Shown one piece after another: positions 43,877-55,336 of a stretch of DNA of 64,000 nt. How positions within the stretch are numbered: the first letter of the stretch is position 1; each line of letters starts with the position of its first letter. Below the pieces are notes generated by a model. The model ran no database searches. It saw nothing but the letters and a program-made list of their open reading frames with translations, and was not told the DNA's origin. Origin of the DNA: Pseudomonas sp. Marseille-Q3773 (GTDB lineage Bacteria; Pseudomonadota; Gammaproteobacteria; Pseudomonadales; Pseudomonadaceae); assembly GCF_916618955.1 (NCBI RefSeq), contig NZ_OU745390.1:3658001-3722000 (forward strand), in the 5' to 3' direction. A program made the position numbers and the translations under genes.

Positions 43877-45208
43877 TCAAGGCTTACGCTTGCGCGGCCC
43901 ACCATTGAAGCTCGGCACCTTGCGCACCGCCTTCACCGCCGGCGCCGCACTGCCCGCCTCGGCACTGTCCATCCAGCGCCCCAAACCGCGCTTGGCGCTG
44001 TTTTCCTTCGGCTTCTTGGGCTTCTTCGGCTTCTTGATCACCTGGCCGCTGGCATCGGTCATCGGTACGCGGTGGTCGGGAATGAAATCCGGCTCCTCAT
44101 GGCGCGGCAGGGTCTGCCGGGTCAGCACTTCGATTGCCCCAAGCAACTGCACTTCATCGGCACACACCAGCGAAATCGCCTCGCCCTTGTTGCCCGCACG
44201 CCCGGTACGCCCGATGCGGTGCACGTAGTCCTCGGCAACGATCGGCAGGTCGAGGTTGACCACCAGGGGCAAGTCATCGATATCCAGGCCGCGGGCCGCG
44301 ACGTCGGTGGCCACCAGTACCTGGATTTCACGGGCCTTGAAGCTGTCCAGCGCGCGCTGGCGGGTGGCTTGCGGGCGGTCACCGTGGATGCCGTCGGCAT
44401 TCACACCCTCCGCCAGCAAGCGCTCCACCAGTTGGTCGACACCATTGCGGGTCTTGGCGAACACCAGCACCTGCTTCCAGCGCTGCTTGCGCAGCAGGTG
44501 ACAGAACAGGTCGACCTTGCGCTTCTTGTCCACCGGCACCAGCCACTGCTTGACGCTGCTGGCCGTGGCATTGCGCGGGCTGACTTCGATGCTCAGCGGG
44601 TCATTCAGGGCCAGCCCCGCCAGCATGCGGATCTGCTCGGAGAAGGTGGCCGAGAACAGCAGTGTCTGGCGCTTGCGTGGCAGTGCGGCGTACACCGACT
44701 GCAGCTCTTCGGCAAAACCCAGGTCGAGCATGCGGTCGGCTTCGTCGAGTACCAGGGTCTGCACCTGGTTGAACTTCACCGCGTTCTGGCGGAACAGGTC
44801 GAGCAGACGCCCCGGGGTGGCCACCAGCAGGTCGACACCGCGACGCAGGCGCATCATCTGCGGGTTGATGCTGACCCCGCCGTACACCGCGTAGGTGCTC
44901 AGCGGCAGGTTCTCGGCGTATTCGCGCACATTGTTGTGCACCTGCTCGGCCAGTTCACGGGTAGGCACCAGCACCAGCGCGCGGATCGAGTTGCTGGCCA
45001 CCTTCTCGCCTTCCAGTGCCAGGCGCTGCAGCACGGGCAAGGCAAAGCCGGCAGTCTTGCCGGTGCCGGTCTGGGCTGCGGCCATCAGGTCACGGCCAGC
45101 CAGCACGGCGGGGATGGCCTTGGCCTGCACCGGGGTCGGGGTGGTGTAGTCCAGCTGCTGCAGGGTACGCAGCAGCGGTTCGATCAGGCCGAGTTTGGCG
45201 AAATTCAT
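43877..45208 (-). CDS. rhlE: DEAD-box ATP-dependent RNA helicase RhlE
   Basis: A 443-residue RNA helicase probably acting in ribosome maturation or RNA turnover. Q motif in TPTPVQAKAIPAVLAGRDL, motif I AAQTGTGKT, II DEAD (LVLDEADRMLDLGF), III SAT, V VATDVAARGLD, VI HRIGRTGRAG. A Lys/Arg-rich C-terminal tail (KKPKKPKKPKENSAKRGLG) is typical of RhlE. I start at the ATG at 45208 (MNFAKLGLIEPLLRTLQQLD). Confidence 0.93.
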   Translation of the reverse strand: MNFAKLGLIEPLLRTLQQLDYTTPTPVQAKAIPAVLAGRDLMAAAQTGTGKTAGFALPVLQRLALEGEKVASNSIRALVLVPTRELAEQVHNNVREYAENLPLSTYAVYGGVSINPQMMRLRRGVDLLVATPGRLLDLFRQNAVKFNQVQTLVLDEADRMLDLGFAEELQSVYAALPRKRQTLLFSATFSEQIRMLAGLALNDPLSIEVSPRNATASSVKQWLVPVDKKRKVDLFCHLLRKQRWKQVLVFAKTRNGVDQLVERLLAEGVNADGIHGDRPQATRQRALDSFKAREIQVLVATDVAARGLDIDDLPLVVNLDLPIVAEDYVHRIGRTGRAGNKGEAISLVCADEVQLLGAIEVLTRQTLPRHEEPDFIPDHRVPMTDASGQVIKKPKKPKKPKENSAKRGLGRWMDSAEAGSAAPAVKAVRKVPSFNGGPRKRKP

Positions 45209-45263
45209 GGCAATACCGTCAGGGGGTTCAGCGAAGGCGGCAAGTTTACCGCATCGCCCCTGT

Positions 45264-46184
45264 CTACTTGCAGATTTCACCTTTCAGCGGTTGCGCCGGT
45301 TCGGGCGCCCTGCGCCACTGGGGCAGGCCGATCAACACCACCGCGCCGATGATCACCGCCATGGCCACGCACTCTTCGGCACCGATCTGCTCGCCGGCGA
45401 AGACGATGCCCAGCAGCACCGCCACCGCCGGGTTGACGTAGGCATAGCTGGTAGCAGCTGCCGGGCGCACATGCTTGAGCAGGTACATGTAGGCACTGAA
45501 GGCCAGGATCGAGCCGAACAACACCAGGTAGGCCAACGCTCCCCAGCCGGCGGCGGTAGGCATCTGCGTCATGCGCTCGCCAGACAGCACGCTGCCCAGC
45601 AACAGCACGGCACCACCAACCAGCATTTCCGCGGCACTGGCCATCGGCCCCTGGGGTAACGGCAGGGTCTTGCTCCACACCGAGCCGAATGCCCAGGACG
45701 CTGCGGCAAAAATGATCAGCGCCGCGCCAATCGGGCTGGCCTGCAGGTTGGAGCCCAGGTTCAGCAGGCCGATACCCACCAGCCCGAGGGCGATGCCCGC
45801 CCACTCCAGCCTGGAGTTGCGGTGCCCGAACAGCAGGCCGAACAGCAAGGTAAACAGCGGCACCGTTGCCACCGCCAGCGCCGCCACACCCGAGGCCACC
45901 CCGGCATGCTCGGCCACGGTCACGCCGCCGTTGCCGCAACTGAGCAGCAGGAAACCGATCGCTCCCGCCGCCCGCCACTGCGGCCAGGTCGGCGCCGGCA
46001 CGCCACGCCAGCGCAGGAAGCCATACAGCAGGCCACCGGCAATCAGGAAGCGCACCCCCGCCATGAGCATCGGCGGCCAGCTTTCGACGCCGATACGGAT
46101 GAACAGGTAGGTAGACCCCCAGACCAGGTACAAGGCCAGGAAAGCGCCGATGAGCAACAAGGGGAAGCGACGGGAGGCAGGCAT
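45264..46184 (-). CDS. EamA/DMT-superfamily transporter (YedA-like)
   Basis: A 306-residue inner-membrane exporter with ten helices arranged as two EamA repeats. It starts in ALYLVWGSTYLFIRIGVESW, the typical YedA/RhaT-like first helix, and has YVNPAVAVLLGIVFAGE in the second repeat. Substrate unknown (possibly amino acids). Divergent from an Lrp/AsnC-type regulator across 154 bp, so that regulator may control it. Confidence 0.87.
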   Translation of the reverse strand: MPASRRFPLLLIGAFLALYLVWGSTYLFIRIGVESWPPMLMAGVRFLIAGGLLYGFLRWRGVPAPTWPQWRAAGAIGFLLLSCGNGGVTVAEHAGVASGVAALAVATVPLFTLLFGLLFGHRNSRLEWAGIALGLVGIGLLNLGSNLQASPIGAALIIFAAASWAFGSVWSKTLPLPQGPMASAAEMLVGGAVLLLGSVLSGERMTQMPTAAGWGALAYLVLFGSILAFSAYMYLLKHVRPAAATSYAYVNPAVAVLLGIVFAGEQIGAEECVAMAVIIGAVVLIGLPQWRRAPEPAQPLKGEICK

Positions 46185-46338
46185 GGGGCACACTCGAAAT
46201 CCGTTTACGGGTGGCTTAGTTTAGAAAGCATACCGAGTAAACTTAAGTTACAAAACCGCTTTAAACCGCCAGAACACTTTGCATTTGATGGTTATTCGGG
46301 CATTTTTCCAACGAATCGAAACCAGGCAGGAACACACC

Positions 46339-46788
46339 ATGGACAAATACGACCGCATGCTGCTCGCCGCCCTGCTCGACAACGGCCGCGCCACCTTCGC
46401 GCAACTGGCGCGCCAGGTGAACCTATCGGCACCAGCGGTGGCCGAGCGGGTGGCCAAGCTGGAGGCCAGCGGGGTCATTACCGGCTACCAGGCCAAGGTC
46501 GACATGAGCAAGATCGGCCTGCCGATCCAGTGTGTGATCGAACTGCGCCTGGCCAGCCACGGTAACCAGCAGGCCTATGAAGCATTGACGCAGATCCCCC
46601 AACTGACCGAATGCCACCGGGTCACCGGTGACCCCTGCGTGATCATGCAGGCCGCAGTGGGCTCGATGCCCGAGCTAGAGGAACTGATCAACCGGGTCGC
46701 GCAGTTCGGCTTCAGCAAAACCTCGATCATTCTTTCCAGTGCCGTGGAGCGGCGAGTGCCGCTGGCACAACTGGAAAGGAAGGCCTAA
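46339..46788 (+). CDS. Lrp/AsnC-family transcriptional regulator
   Basis: A 149-residue feast/famine regulator. N-terminal HTH (MDKYDRMLLAALLDNGRATF, QLARQVNLSAPAVAERVAKL) and a C-terminal RAM domain with the CHRVTGDPCVIMQAAVG ligand region. Start at the ATG at 46339. Divergent from the DMT transporter; it probably senses an amino acid exported or imported by it. Its stop overlaps the stop of the convergent exonuclease by 4 bp. Confidence 0.9.
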   Translation: MDKYDRMLLAALLDNGRATFAQLARQVNLSAPAVAERVAKLEASGVITGYQAKVDMSKIGLPIQCVIELRLASHGNQQAYEALTQIPQLTECHRVTGDPCVIMQAAVGSMPELEELINRVAQFGFSKTSIILSSAVERRVPLAQLERKA

Positions 46789-47390
46789 CAGAACCTGGCC
46801 AGGGTGTCGCGCACCTTCGCCGCAGGGGTTTTCTGCAGGCGGCAGAGCAGCTCGTGAGACAATTGCTGCACACCATGGCCCTGGCGCAGCACGCCGGCCA
46901 GGTGCTGCAACAGGTTGGCAGCCATCTCGGCATCGGCCATGGCCCGGTGCGCGGTCCCGGTATGCGGCAGCCCGGCCCAGCGGGTCAAGGTGCCCAGCTT
47001 GTGGTTCGGTGCCGCCGGCAGCAGGCGCCGGGACAGCAGCAGGGAACAGGCAAAGGCCTGGCTACGGCTACGGCCGATGCGGCTCAGTTCATAGTCCCAG
47101 AACTTCTGGTCGAACGCGGCGTTGTGCGCGAGCAGCGGCGTGCTTCCCACAAAATCGGCCACTTCGTTCATCACCTGGTCGACCGGCGGCGCACTACGCA
47201 ACATGGCGGTGGTGATACCTGTCAGCCCGGCGACGAAAGCCGGCACTGCAACCCCCGCGTTCATCAGGCTCTGGTAGCGCTCGACGATGCGTCCGCGCTC
47301 AAGCATCACCACCGCCACCTCGGTGGCGCGGCAGCCAGCGCCAGGGCTGATGCCGGTGGTTTCAAAGTCGATGACGGCGATACGTTCCAT
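46785..47390 (-). CDS. DEDDh 3'-5' exonuclease (PolC/DnaQ-like)
   Basis: A 201-residue exonuclease domain protein: ExoI AVIDFETTGISPGAG, ExoII LAHNAAFDQKFWDYE, ExoIII GTAHRAMADAEMAAN with the catalytic His-Asp. It is like the proofreading epsilon fold but stand-alone, and lacks the polymerase-binding tail of DnaQ. Likely DNA or RNA trimming. Start at the ATG at 47390, 10 bp after the NYN gene stop, so the two are co-transcribed. Confidence 0.88.
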   Translation of the reverse strand: MERIAVIDFETTGISPGAGCRATEVAVVMLERGRIVERYQSLMNAGVAVPAFVAGLTGITTAMLRSAPPVDQVMNEVADFVGSTPLLAHNAAFDQKFWDYELSRIGRSRSQAFACSLLLSRRLLPAAPNHKLGTLTRWAGLPHTGTAHRAMADAEMAANLLQHLAGVLRQGHGVQQLSHELLCRLQKTPAAKVRDTLARFC

Positions 47391-47400
47391 GCAAGGAGCC

Positions 47401-47880
47401 TCAGTGTTTGAGCAACAGCGCACCCTCGATGGGCACATAGCGGGTGGCGGCACGGATCAGCGAGAGTGCCGTGAGGCCGGGCACACCATACACCACCGCC
47501 TCGGTGCCATGACGCTGAATCACCCGCTCCAGCAAGAGGTCGAAATCGCCGTCGCCAGAGGCCAGCACCACCTGGTCGACGTGGCTGGCGGCATCCATCA
47601 CGTCCAGGGTAATGCCCACGTCCCAGTCACCTTTGGCCGAACCGTCGCTACGCTGGATGAAAGGCTTGAGCCGCACATCGAAACCGAGGTTGCGCAAGAT
47701 CTGCTGGAACTGTTGCTGCTTGCTGTCGCCACGGTCGATGGCATAGGCCACGGCCTCGACGATCTGGCCTTCGCGGCTGACCGCGTTCCACAACGCGGTG
47801 TAGTTGAAATGGCAGCCGTGGGCCTGGCGCACGGTGTAGTAGAGGTTCTGCACATCGGCGAACAACGCGATCTTTTTCAC
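47401..47880 (-). CDS. NYN-domain (LabA/DUF88) protein, putative ribonuclease
   Basis: A 159-residue PIN-like NYN domain protein. The acidic site residues are in ALFADVQNLYYTV, SAKGDWDVGITLDVMDAASH and VLASGDGDFDLLL. These arrange as in Limkain/LabA family nucleases. I choose a GTG start at 47880, directly preceding KKIALFADVQN; the open extension upstream runs into a REP palindrome and is not coding. Pairs with the exonuclease downstream, suggesting nucleic-acid processing. Confidence 0.82.
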   Translation of the reverse strand: MKKIALFADVQNLYYTVRQAHGCHFNYTALWNAVSREGQIVEAVAYAIDRGDSKQQQFQQILRNLGFDVRLKPFIQRSDGSAKGDWDVGITLDVMDAASHVDQVVLASGDGDFDLLLERVIQRHGTEAVVYGVPGLTALSLIRAATRYVPIEGALLLKH

Positions 47881-47926
47881 CTGGGCATCTCTTGTCAGGC
47901 CGGGATTGCTGGGGGCTGCCTTGCAG

Positions 47927-47997
47927 CCCTTCGCGGGCACGCCCGCTCCCACAGGTATCGCGCAAATAACTGTGGGAGCGGGCGTGCCCGCGAAGGG
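47927..47997. repeat. REP palindrome pair (28-bp perfect arms)
   Basis: CCCTTCGCGGGCACGCCCGC...(47927-47954) and its exact reverse complement (47970-47997), only 15 bp apart. Located between the NYN and DUF2076 genes. Confidence 0.88.
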
Positions 47998-48038
47998 GCG
48001 CACAGCGCCCCAGAATTGCCAGCAGTATGCCAGACCTG

Positions 48039-48794
48039 TCAGACGTACGAATCGTCGTCCGAGAAGAACCCGCCATCATCGCTGCCATAATCGCTGTCGG
48101 CATAACCACCCTGGTCGCTGCCCCAGCCACCATTGTCGGCAACCTGCTGCTGTGCGCCCGAATCGTTCCAGCCACCGCTGTCGCTGGCGGGCGCCGGCTC
48201 TTCCTTGATCACTTCGACCACCTCCTGCGGCTGCGCATCATGGTGGAACAGGCTGCTGATGCCCTGCGCCAGCAATACACCGCCGGCGACGCCGGCTGCG
48301 GTCTGCATCGCCCCACCAAGGAAACTGCTGGCGCCACTGCGTGCCGCCGCGGCGGCGAAACCAGGCTGCTGCATTTGCGGCTGGGAATAGCCCGGCGCCG
48401 CCGGCTCGCGCCAGCCGCCAGTCGATGGCGCAGGGGCGGCAACAGCGGGTTGCGGTTGCACGGCCGAAGCCGCACTGCGGCTGCCCGAACCAAAAATGCT
48501 GGAGAGAAAACCACCGCCACCACTGCTTGGCGCGCTGCTGGCACGGGCTGCCTCAGCCTGTGCACGCGCCTGCTTCAGTTCGGCTTCCAGCTGCTTGTTC
48601 TGCTCGTCGAGGCGCTTGAGCGCAGCCTCCTGGACCAGGATCGCCTGGGCCATGTAGTAAGGTGCCGCCGGCTGCTGGCGCAGGTGCTCCTCGATACGGG
48701 CCTGAGCCTGAGCATCACGAGGCTGGCTCGGGTCCTCGGCTTGCTTGATACGGCTGAACAGGCCGTCGATCAGGGTTTGTTCTTCGGTATTCAT
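48039..48794 (-). CDS. DUF2076 domain protein
   Basis: A 251-residue protein of unknown role. N-terminal helical part (MNTEEQTLIDGLFSRIKQAE) typical of DUF2076, a coiled coil at about residues 55-80, an Ala/Gln/Pro/Gly low-complexity middle, a Gly/Ala hydrophobic patch (GGAMQTAAGVAGGVLLAQG), then an acidic Asp/Gly/Ser tail. Periplasmic ligand-binding is sometimes annotated for the family, but there is no signal peptide here. Confidence 0.82.
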   Translation of the reverse strand: MNTEEQTLIDGLFSRIKQAEDPSQPRDAQAQARIEEHLRQQPAAPYYMAQAILVQEAALKRLDEQNKQLEAELKQARAQAEAARASSAPSSGGGGFLSSIFGSGSRSAASAVQPQPAVAAPAPSTGGWREPAAPGYSQPQMQQPGFAAAAARSGASSFLGGAMQTAAGVAGGVLLAQGISSLFHHDAQPQEVVEVIKEEPAPASDSGGWNDSGAQQQVADNGGWGSDQGGYADSDYGSDDGGFFSDDDSYV

Positions 48795-48961
48795 GGGGCG
48801 ACCTCGTGGGTAGCGGGACAACGGATAGCCTCAAAGATGGGGCGTACAGGCGGGGGATTCAATCACCGGTGTCGTGAAACTTTTTTCAGCAAATGGCGGC
48901 CCCTGCCCTGCTTTGGGCTAAAGTTAGGCCCCTGTTTTTTACTGTCATGCGATGTTGACCG

Positions 48962-49618
48962 ATGAATCCGCTGAGCGTCCTGCGCGACTCCCTGTACTTC
49001 TTCCGCCGCCACCTGCCGAGCATTCTCCAGCTGTGCCTGCCCCTTGTAGTGCTGGAGGCCCTGCTCACTCAACTGCTGTACCGGCAGCTGGGCGACCAGG
49101 CGTCACCGGCCTATGGCATGCTGGTCAGCCTGCTGTTCTACCCGCTGTACAGCGCCGCGCTGATCCTGTTCCTCGACACCCGCAGCAACGGCCAGACCAC
49201 CACCAACCGCGACCTGTTCGCCCGCGCCGTGCAGCTGTGGCCGCAACTGGCCCTGCTGATCCTGATCAGTTCGCTGCTGATCATGGCGGGCCTGGCGCTG
49301 TTCATCTTCCCGGGCGTGTGGATCATGATCAACCTGGTGTTCGCCGAATACCTGCTGGTGCTGCGCGGCCTGCCCGTGGTGCAGTCGATGCGAGAGAGCG
49401 CGCGCATGACCACAGGTCACTTCCTGCGCATCATGATTTGCGTGCTGGGGGTACTGGCCCCGATCTGGCTGATCGACGGGCTGCTGTTGATGGCGTTCCC
49501 CGAGCCATCGCCCGCCATGGAGCTGGCCATGGACAGCCTCAGCGGCTTCCTGCAGCTGTTCAGTACCGTGGTGCTGTACCGCCTGTTCATGTTGCTGGAA
49601 GGCGAAGCCCGCGATTAG
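48962..49618 (+). CDS. YciC/UPF0259-family inner membrane protein
   Basis: A 218-residue protein with about six membrane helices. The N-terminal RDSLYFFRRHLPSILQLCLP and the FIFPGVWIMINLVFAEYLLV block are typical of the YciC family. Function unknown. Divergent from the DUF2076 gene; convergent with hrpB, with 7 bp between stops. Confidence 0.85.
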   Translation: MNPLSVLRDSLYFFRRHLPSILQLCLPLVVLEALLTQLLYRQLGDQASPAYGMLVSLLFYPLYSAALILFLDTRSNGQTTTNRDLFARAVQLWPQLALLILISSLLIMAGLALFIFPGVWIMINLVFAEYLLVLRGLPVVQSMRESARMTTGHFLRIMICVLGVLAPIWLIDGLLLMAFPEPSPAMELAMDSLSGFLQLFSTVVLYRLFMLLEGEARD

Positions 49619-49625
49619 AGAATAA

Positions 49626-52154
<2,529 letters not shown>

Positions 52155-52271
52155 GGTGGTCCTCGAACAATCCCGCGAGTATAACGGCGAACCCAGCCTG
52201 CTCTATCATGGTCTTAGCTTCAGGTGCAGGCGTTTCGCTTGCCCCTGCTGAACACCTTTTCGGAGATTCAC

Positions 52272-52691
52272 ATGCGCATCCCAACCCGCGTCATCGGTGG
52301 CGCCCTCATCGTCACCTTGCTGACCCAACTGACCGCCTGCGGCACCATTCTCTACCCGGAACGTCGCGGCCAGATCGGCGGCAAGATCGACCCTGTGGTT
52401 GCCGCAATGGATGCCATCGGCATCCTGTTCTATGTGATTCCGGGGCTGATCGCCTTCGGCATCGACTTCGCCACGGGCGCCATCTACTACCCGGGCGGGC
52501 GCAGCGCCCAAGTCGACCCGGTCAAACTGCGCGACGCCGTCAGCCCCGATGGCAAGGTCGACAACCTGAAGCTGCAAGCCATTCTCGAGAGCGAACTGGG
52601 CCAGCGCCTGCCGTTGAACGACCCACGCCTGATCCAGCATCGCGGCAGCATCGAGCAACTTGCCAGCCTGGGCCTGGTACCGGCGGCCTGA
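52272..52691 (+). CDS. Small lipoprotein of unknown function
   Basis: A 139-residue protein with a lipoprotein signal (LTQLTACGTILYPE, lipobox Cys about residue 24). A hydrophobic segment (IGILFYVIPGLIAFGIDFAT) is followed by a block with GAIYYPGGRSAQ. The C-terminal half is soluble and helical. I start at MRIPTRVIGG (52272), preceded by GGAG. Divergent from hrpB and 22 bp upstream of the cation-efflux gene, probably an operon. Confidence 0.8.
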   Translation: MRIPTRVIGGALIVTLLTQLTACGTILYPERRGQIGGKIDPVVAAMDAIGILFYVIPGLIAFGIDFATGAIYYPGGRSAQVDPVKLRDAVSPDGKVDNLKLQAILESELGQRLPLNDPRLIQHRGSIEQLASLGLVPAA

Positions 52692-52713
52692 ACCGCAAGG
52701 ACACCGATCACGG

Positions 52714-53586
52714 ATGACCACCACCCCGGCTGAACACCAGCGCCTGCTGCGCCTGGCCACGCGCGCGTCCCTGGCGGTGGCCAGCATCCTGGTCCTGAGC
52801 AAGGCCTTGGCTTGGTGGCTGAGCGGTTCGGTCAGCCTGCTGGCCGGGCTGACCGACTCGGCCCTGGATGCCGTCGCCTCGTTCCTCAACCTGCTCGCCG
52901 TGCACTATGCCCTGCGCCCGGCCGACGATGACCACCGATACGGCCATGGCAAGGCCGAAGCCCTGGCCGGGATGGCACAGGCGCTGTTCATTGCGGTCAG
53001 TGCAGTGCTCGTCGGGGTGCAGGCGGCCGGGCGCCTGCATACCCCGAAACCGTTGGGCGATACCGGCATCGGCATCGCGGTGATGGTGCTGTCGCTGGTG
53101 CTGACACTTGCCCTGCTGGCCTTGCAGTCCAAAGTCATCCGCGTGACCGGGTCCACGGCGGTGCGCGCCGACTCCTTGCACTATCGTTCCGACCTGCTGC
53201 TCAATGGCAGCATTCTCCTGGCGTTGCTGCTGGCACGCTTTGGCTGGCCGCAACTGGATGCACTGTTCGGCCTGGGCATTGCCGCCTATATCCTGTGGAG
53301 CGCGTTGCAGATTGCCAGAGAAAGCACGGCCATCCTGATGGACAAGGAACTGCCCCCTGATGTGGGCGAGGAGATGGCCACACTGGTGCTGGCCATCCCG
53401 GGCGTGAAAGGCGTGCACGACCTGCGTACGCGGGTGTCAGGCAACCAGTGGTTCGTGCAGTTGCACCTGGAACTGCCGGGGCTGTTGCCGCTGGATGAAG
53501 CGCATGGCTTGTGCGTCAAGGCGTCGGAAGTCATCCGTCAGCGCTATCCGCAGGCGGATGTAATGGTGCATGCCGACCCGGTTTGA
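52714..53586 (+). CDS. Cation diffusion facilitator (FieF-like metal exporter)
   Basis: A 290-residue CDF-family Zn/Fe/Cd:proton antiporter with six helices. Metal site in helix 2 SLLAGLTDSALDAVASFLNL (Asp pair) and helix 5 VRADSLHYRSDLLLNG (His-Asp). DDHRYGHGKAEALAGM is the typical loop. The cytoplasmic C-terminal domain contains GVHDLRTRVSGNQWFVQLHL. Closest to FieF/YiiP. Translated 22 bp after the lipoprotein gene. Confidence 0.92.
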   Translation: MTTTPAEHQRLLRLATRASLAVASILVLSKALAWWLSGSVSLLAGLTDSALDAVASFLNLLAVHYALRPADDDHRYGHGKAEALAGMAQALFIAVSAVLVGVQAAGRLHTPKPLGDTGIGIAVMVLSLVLTLALLALQSKVIRVTGSTAVRADSLHYRSDLLLNGSILLALLLARFGWPQLDALFGLGIAAYILWSALQIARESTAILMDKELPPDVGEEMATLVLAIPGVKGVHDLRTRVSGNQWFVQLHLELPGLLPLDEAHGLCVKASEVIRQRYPQADVMVHADPV

Positions 53587-53626
53587 ACCTGCCGGCAATG
53601 CGGGCGGGGCAGGCAGCATAACGGGT

Positions 53627-54409
53627 TCAGTTGATGCTGTAGCCTCGGCCGCTGAAGCAGGCCCCCAGCGCTCGCCGGTAGTTATCGGCCACATTGGCCG
53701 GCGGCGCATACGCCGCTGTCGCCGGGTCGAACCCTGACTGGCTGACCGCCCAGCGGTGGCACTGGTAACGGTCCTGGTCCTGCTGCTCCTGCCCCTGCCC
53801 ATGCATCGGGTAAGCCACCACATCATAACCTCCGCCCACAGGGGGCGACGCGGTTTCAGGCGGGTTGACCACCACATACTCGCGGCGGTCGGCCAGGTAC
53901 TGGTAATAGGTGTCGGCCACCACGAAGAACAACGCCCCGCCCAGCCAGACCTCCCGCGCGTAGGGCGGCAGGTAATCGACCCGCAAGCCGTAAGGCGGGG
54001 TCACCACCACATACCGGCCCGCCTGCGGGCGGAACCAGTAGCCACCGGAGTAGAAATAGTCATCGCCACGGTAGGGCACTTTCCAGTAACGGTCCGGGAA
54101 ATGACCGAGGGTGTGCCCAGGGCGGTACTGCGGCCCAGGCCCCCAACCATTGCCATGGCCATCCGGGCGTCCCTGCCAGTCGCCGCCGGGACGTTGCCCC
54201 GGGCCACCGGCTTGCCAGTAGCGGTTATCGCCATGACGACGCGGAATGTCCTGGTAGTAGCCCTGGCGTGGCGGTTGCGTCTGTTGCACTTCGTCGCGCG
54301 AGCCGAGCGCGCGAGCGGGTGCTTCGCCCGGCCCTTCGGCCATCGCCGCGAAACTGATGCTCACTGCAAACACACCTACACCTGCCAACTGCCAGATGCA
54401 CGACTTCAT
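53627..54409 (-). CDS. Secreted DUF6515-type protein
   Basis: A 260-residue exported protein: signal peptide to about residue 24 (SISFAAMAEG), then a Gly/Pro/Arg/Gln/Tyr-rich repeat-like part (residues about 40-105). A conserved core follows (PPYGLRVDYLPPYAREVWLG and YYQYLADRREYVVVNPP) of the DUF6515 kind. The C-terminal domain has CHRWAVSQSGFDPATA and ends GACFSGRGYSIN. Probably periplasmic or cell-envelope associated; function unknown. Convergent with the cation exporter. Confidence 0.82.
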   Translation of the reverse strand: MKSCIWQLAGVGVFAVSISFAAMAEGPGEAPARALGSRDEVQQTQPPRQGYYQDIPRRHGDNRYWQAGGPGQRPGGDWQGRPDGHGNGWGPGPQYRPGHTLGHFPDRYWKVPYRGDDYFYSGGYWFRPQAGRYVVVTPPYGLRVDYLPPYAREVWLGGALFFVVADTYYQYLADRREYVVVNPPETASPPVGGGYDVVAYPMHGQGQEQQDQDRYQCHRWAVSQSGFDPATAAYAPPANVADNYRRALGACFSGRGYSIN

Positions 54410-54490
54410 GGTATTCCTCTCGGTAAAGAAACGGCGCCGGCAACCAGTCTACCGCGCCTATCACGCGGGCCGATGAAATTTCACGGGCAT

Positions 54491-54520
54491 GAAAAAAGGG
54501 AGGCCGCAGGGCCTCCCTTC
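54491..54520 (-). terminator. Terminator without an evident upstream gene
   Basis: Reverse strand AAGGGAGGCC-CTGCG-GCCTCCCTT followed by TTTTC. It reads leftwards, so it should end a reverse-strand gene between 54524 and about 54760, yet none is present there. Confidence 0.75.
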
Positions 54521-54805
54521 AGAAATTGTCGTCCGTGCTCGGCACTTGTGGCGCCGGCTCACCTCACACCGTCTTCTGGAAGGCGTGTAGCCCGGGGGCC
54601 TTGCGGATCCTGTTGGATGGCTGGCCGCGACCGCCCGCCTGGGGCGCGTCGCCGTGGACTGATGTCCGGGCAGTGATTCTGTGGATAAAGATACCGGACA
54701 GGGCGCGACAGCGGATTGCGAAGATTGCTCAGATAAATAGCACTTGCGCAATTTTTCGCCGCGGATTGATAATTCGCCGCAATCGGAACAGAAAAGGCAG
54801 AAACC
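54521..54805. other. Gene-free interval before the Lrp regulator; possible deletion scar
   Basis: About 285 bp. Right part (54720-54800) is A/T-rich and suits divergent promoters and Lrp sites. At the left edge the reverse strand reads GEPAPQVPSTDDNF and a TGA just before the terminator at 54491-54520, looking like the last codons of a lost gene. No complete gene is present. Confidence 0.45.
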
Positions 54806-55282
54806 ATGAGCAAACTTGACCGCTACGACCTGAGCATCCTCGCCGAATTGCAGCGCGATGCGCGCATTTCCAACCAGGAACTGGCCGAACGCATCGGCCT
54901 GTCGCCATCGCCATGCTCGCGTCGGGTCAAGCAGCTGGAGGACGATGGCTACATCTCGCGCCAGGTGGCCCTGCTCGACCGCAAGAAACTCGGCCTCAGC
55001 CTGACCGCCTACGTACTGATCGGCATGGACCGCCACACCCCGGAGCGCTTCGAAACCTTCGAGGCGGCCATCCGCAACCTGCCACAGGTGCTCGAATGCA
55101 GCCTGGTGACCGGGATGGATGCCGACTACCAGCTGAAGGTGGTGGTGCCGGACATGGACCATTATCAGAAACTGCTGTTGGGCAGCCTGACCCGTATCGA
55201 AGGCGTCACCAGCGTGCGCTCGAGCTTCGTGCTCAACCAGGTGCTGGCCAGCACCGAGCTGCCATTGACCCACCTGCGCTGA
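54806..55282 (+). CDS. Lrp/AsnC-family transcriptional regulator
   Basis: A 158-residue feast/famine regulator: HTH in MSKLDRYDLSILAELQRDAR and ELAERIGLSPSPCSRRVKQL, and a RAM ligand domain with the ECSLVTGMDADYQLKVVVPD block. The divergent target gene that such regulators usually have is missing (see the interval to the left). Start at the ATG at 54806 after AGAAAGGC. Confidence 0.92.
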   Translation: MSKLDRYDLSILAELQRDARISNQELAERIGLSPSPCSRRVKQLEDDGYISRQVALLDRKKLGLSLTAYVLIGMDRHTPERFETFEAAIRNLPQVLECSLVTGMDADYQLKVVVPDMDHYQKLLLGSLTRIEGVTSVRSSFVLNQVLASTELPLTHLR

Positions 55283-55336
55283 ACGCTCACGCCAGTCGGC
55301 GTATACTCGGCTGCTCAGCCCGCCTGGAGAACACTG

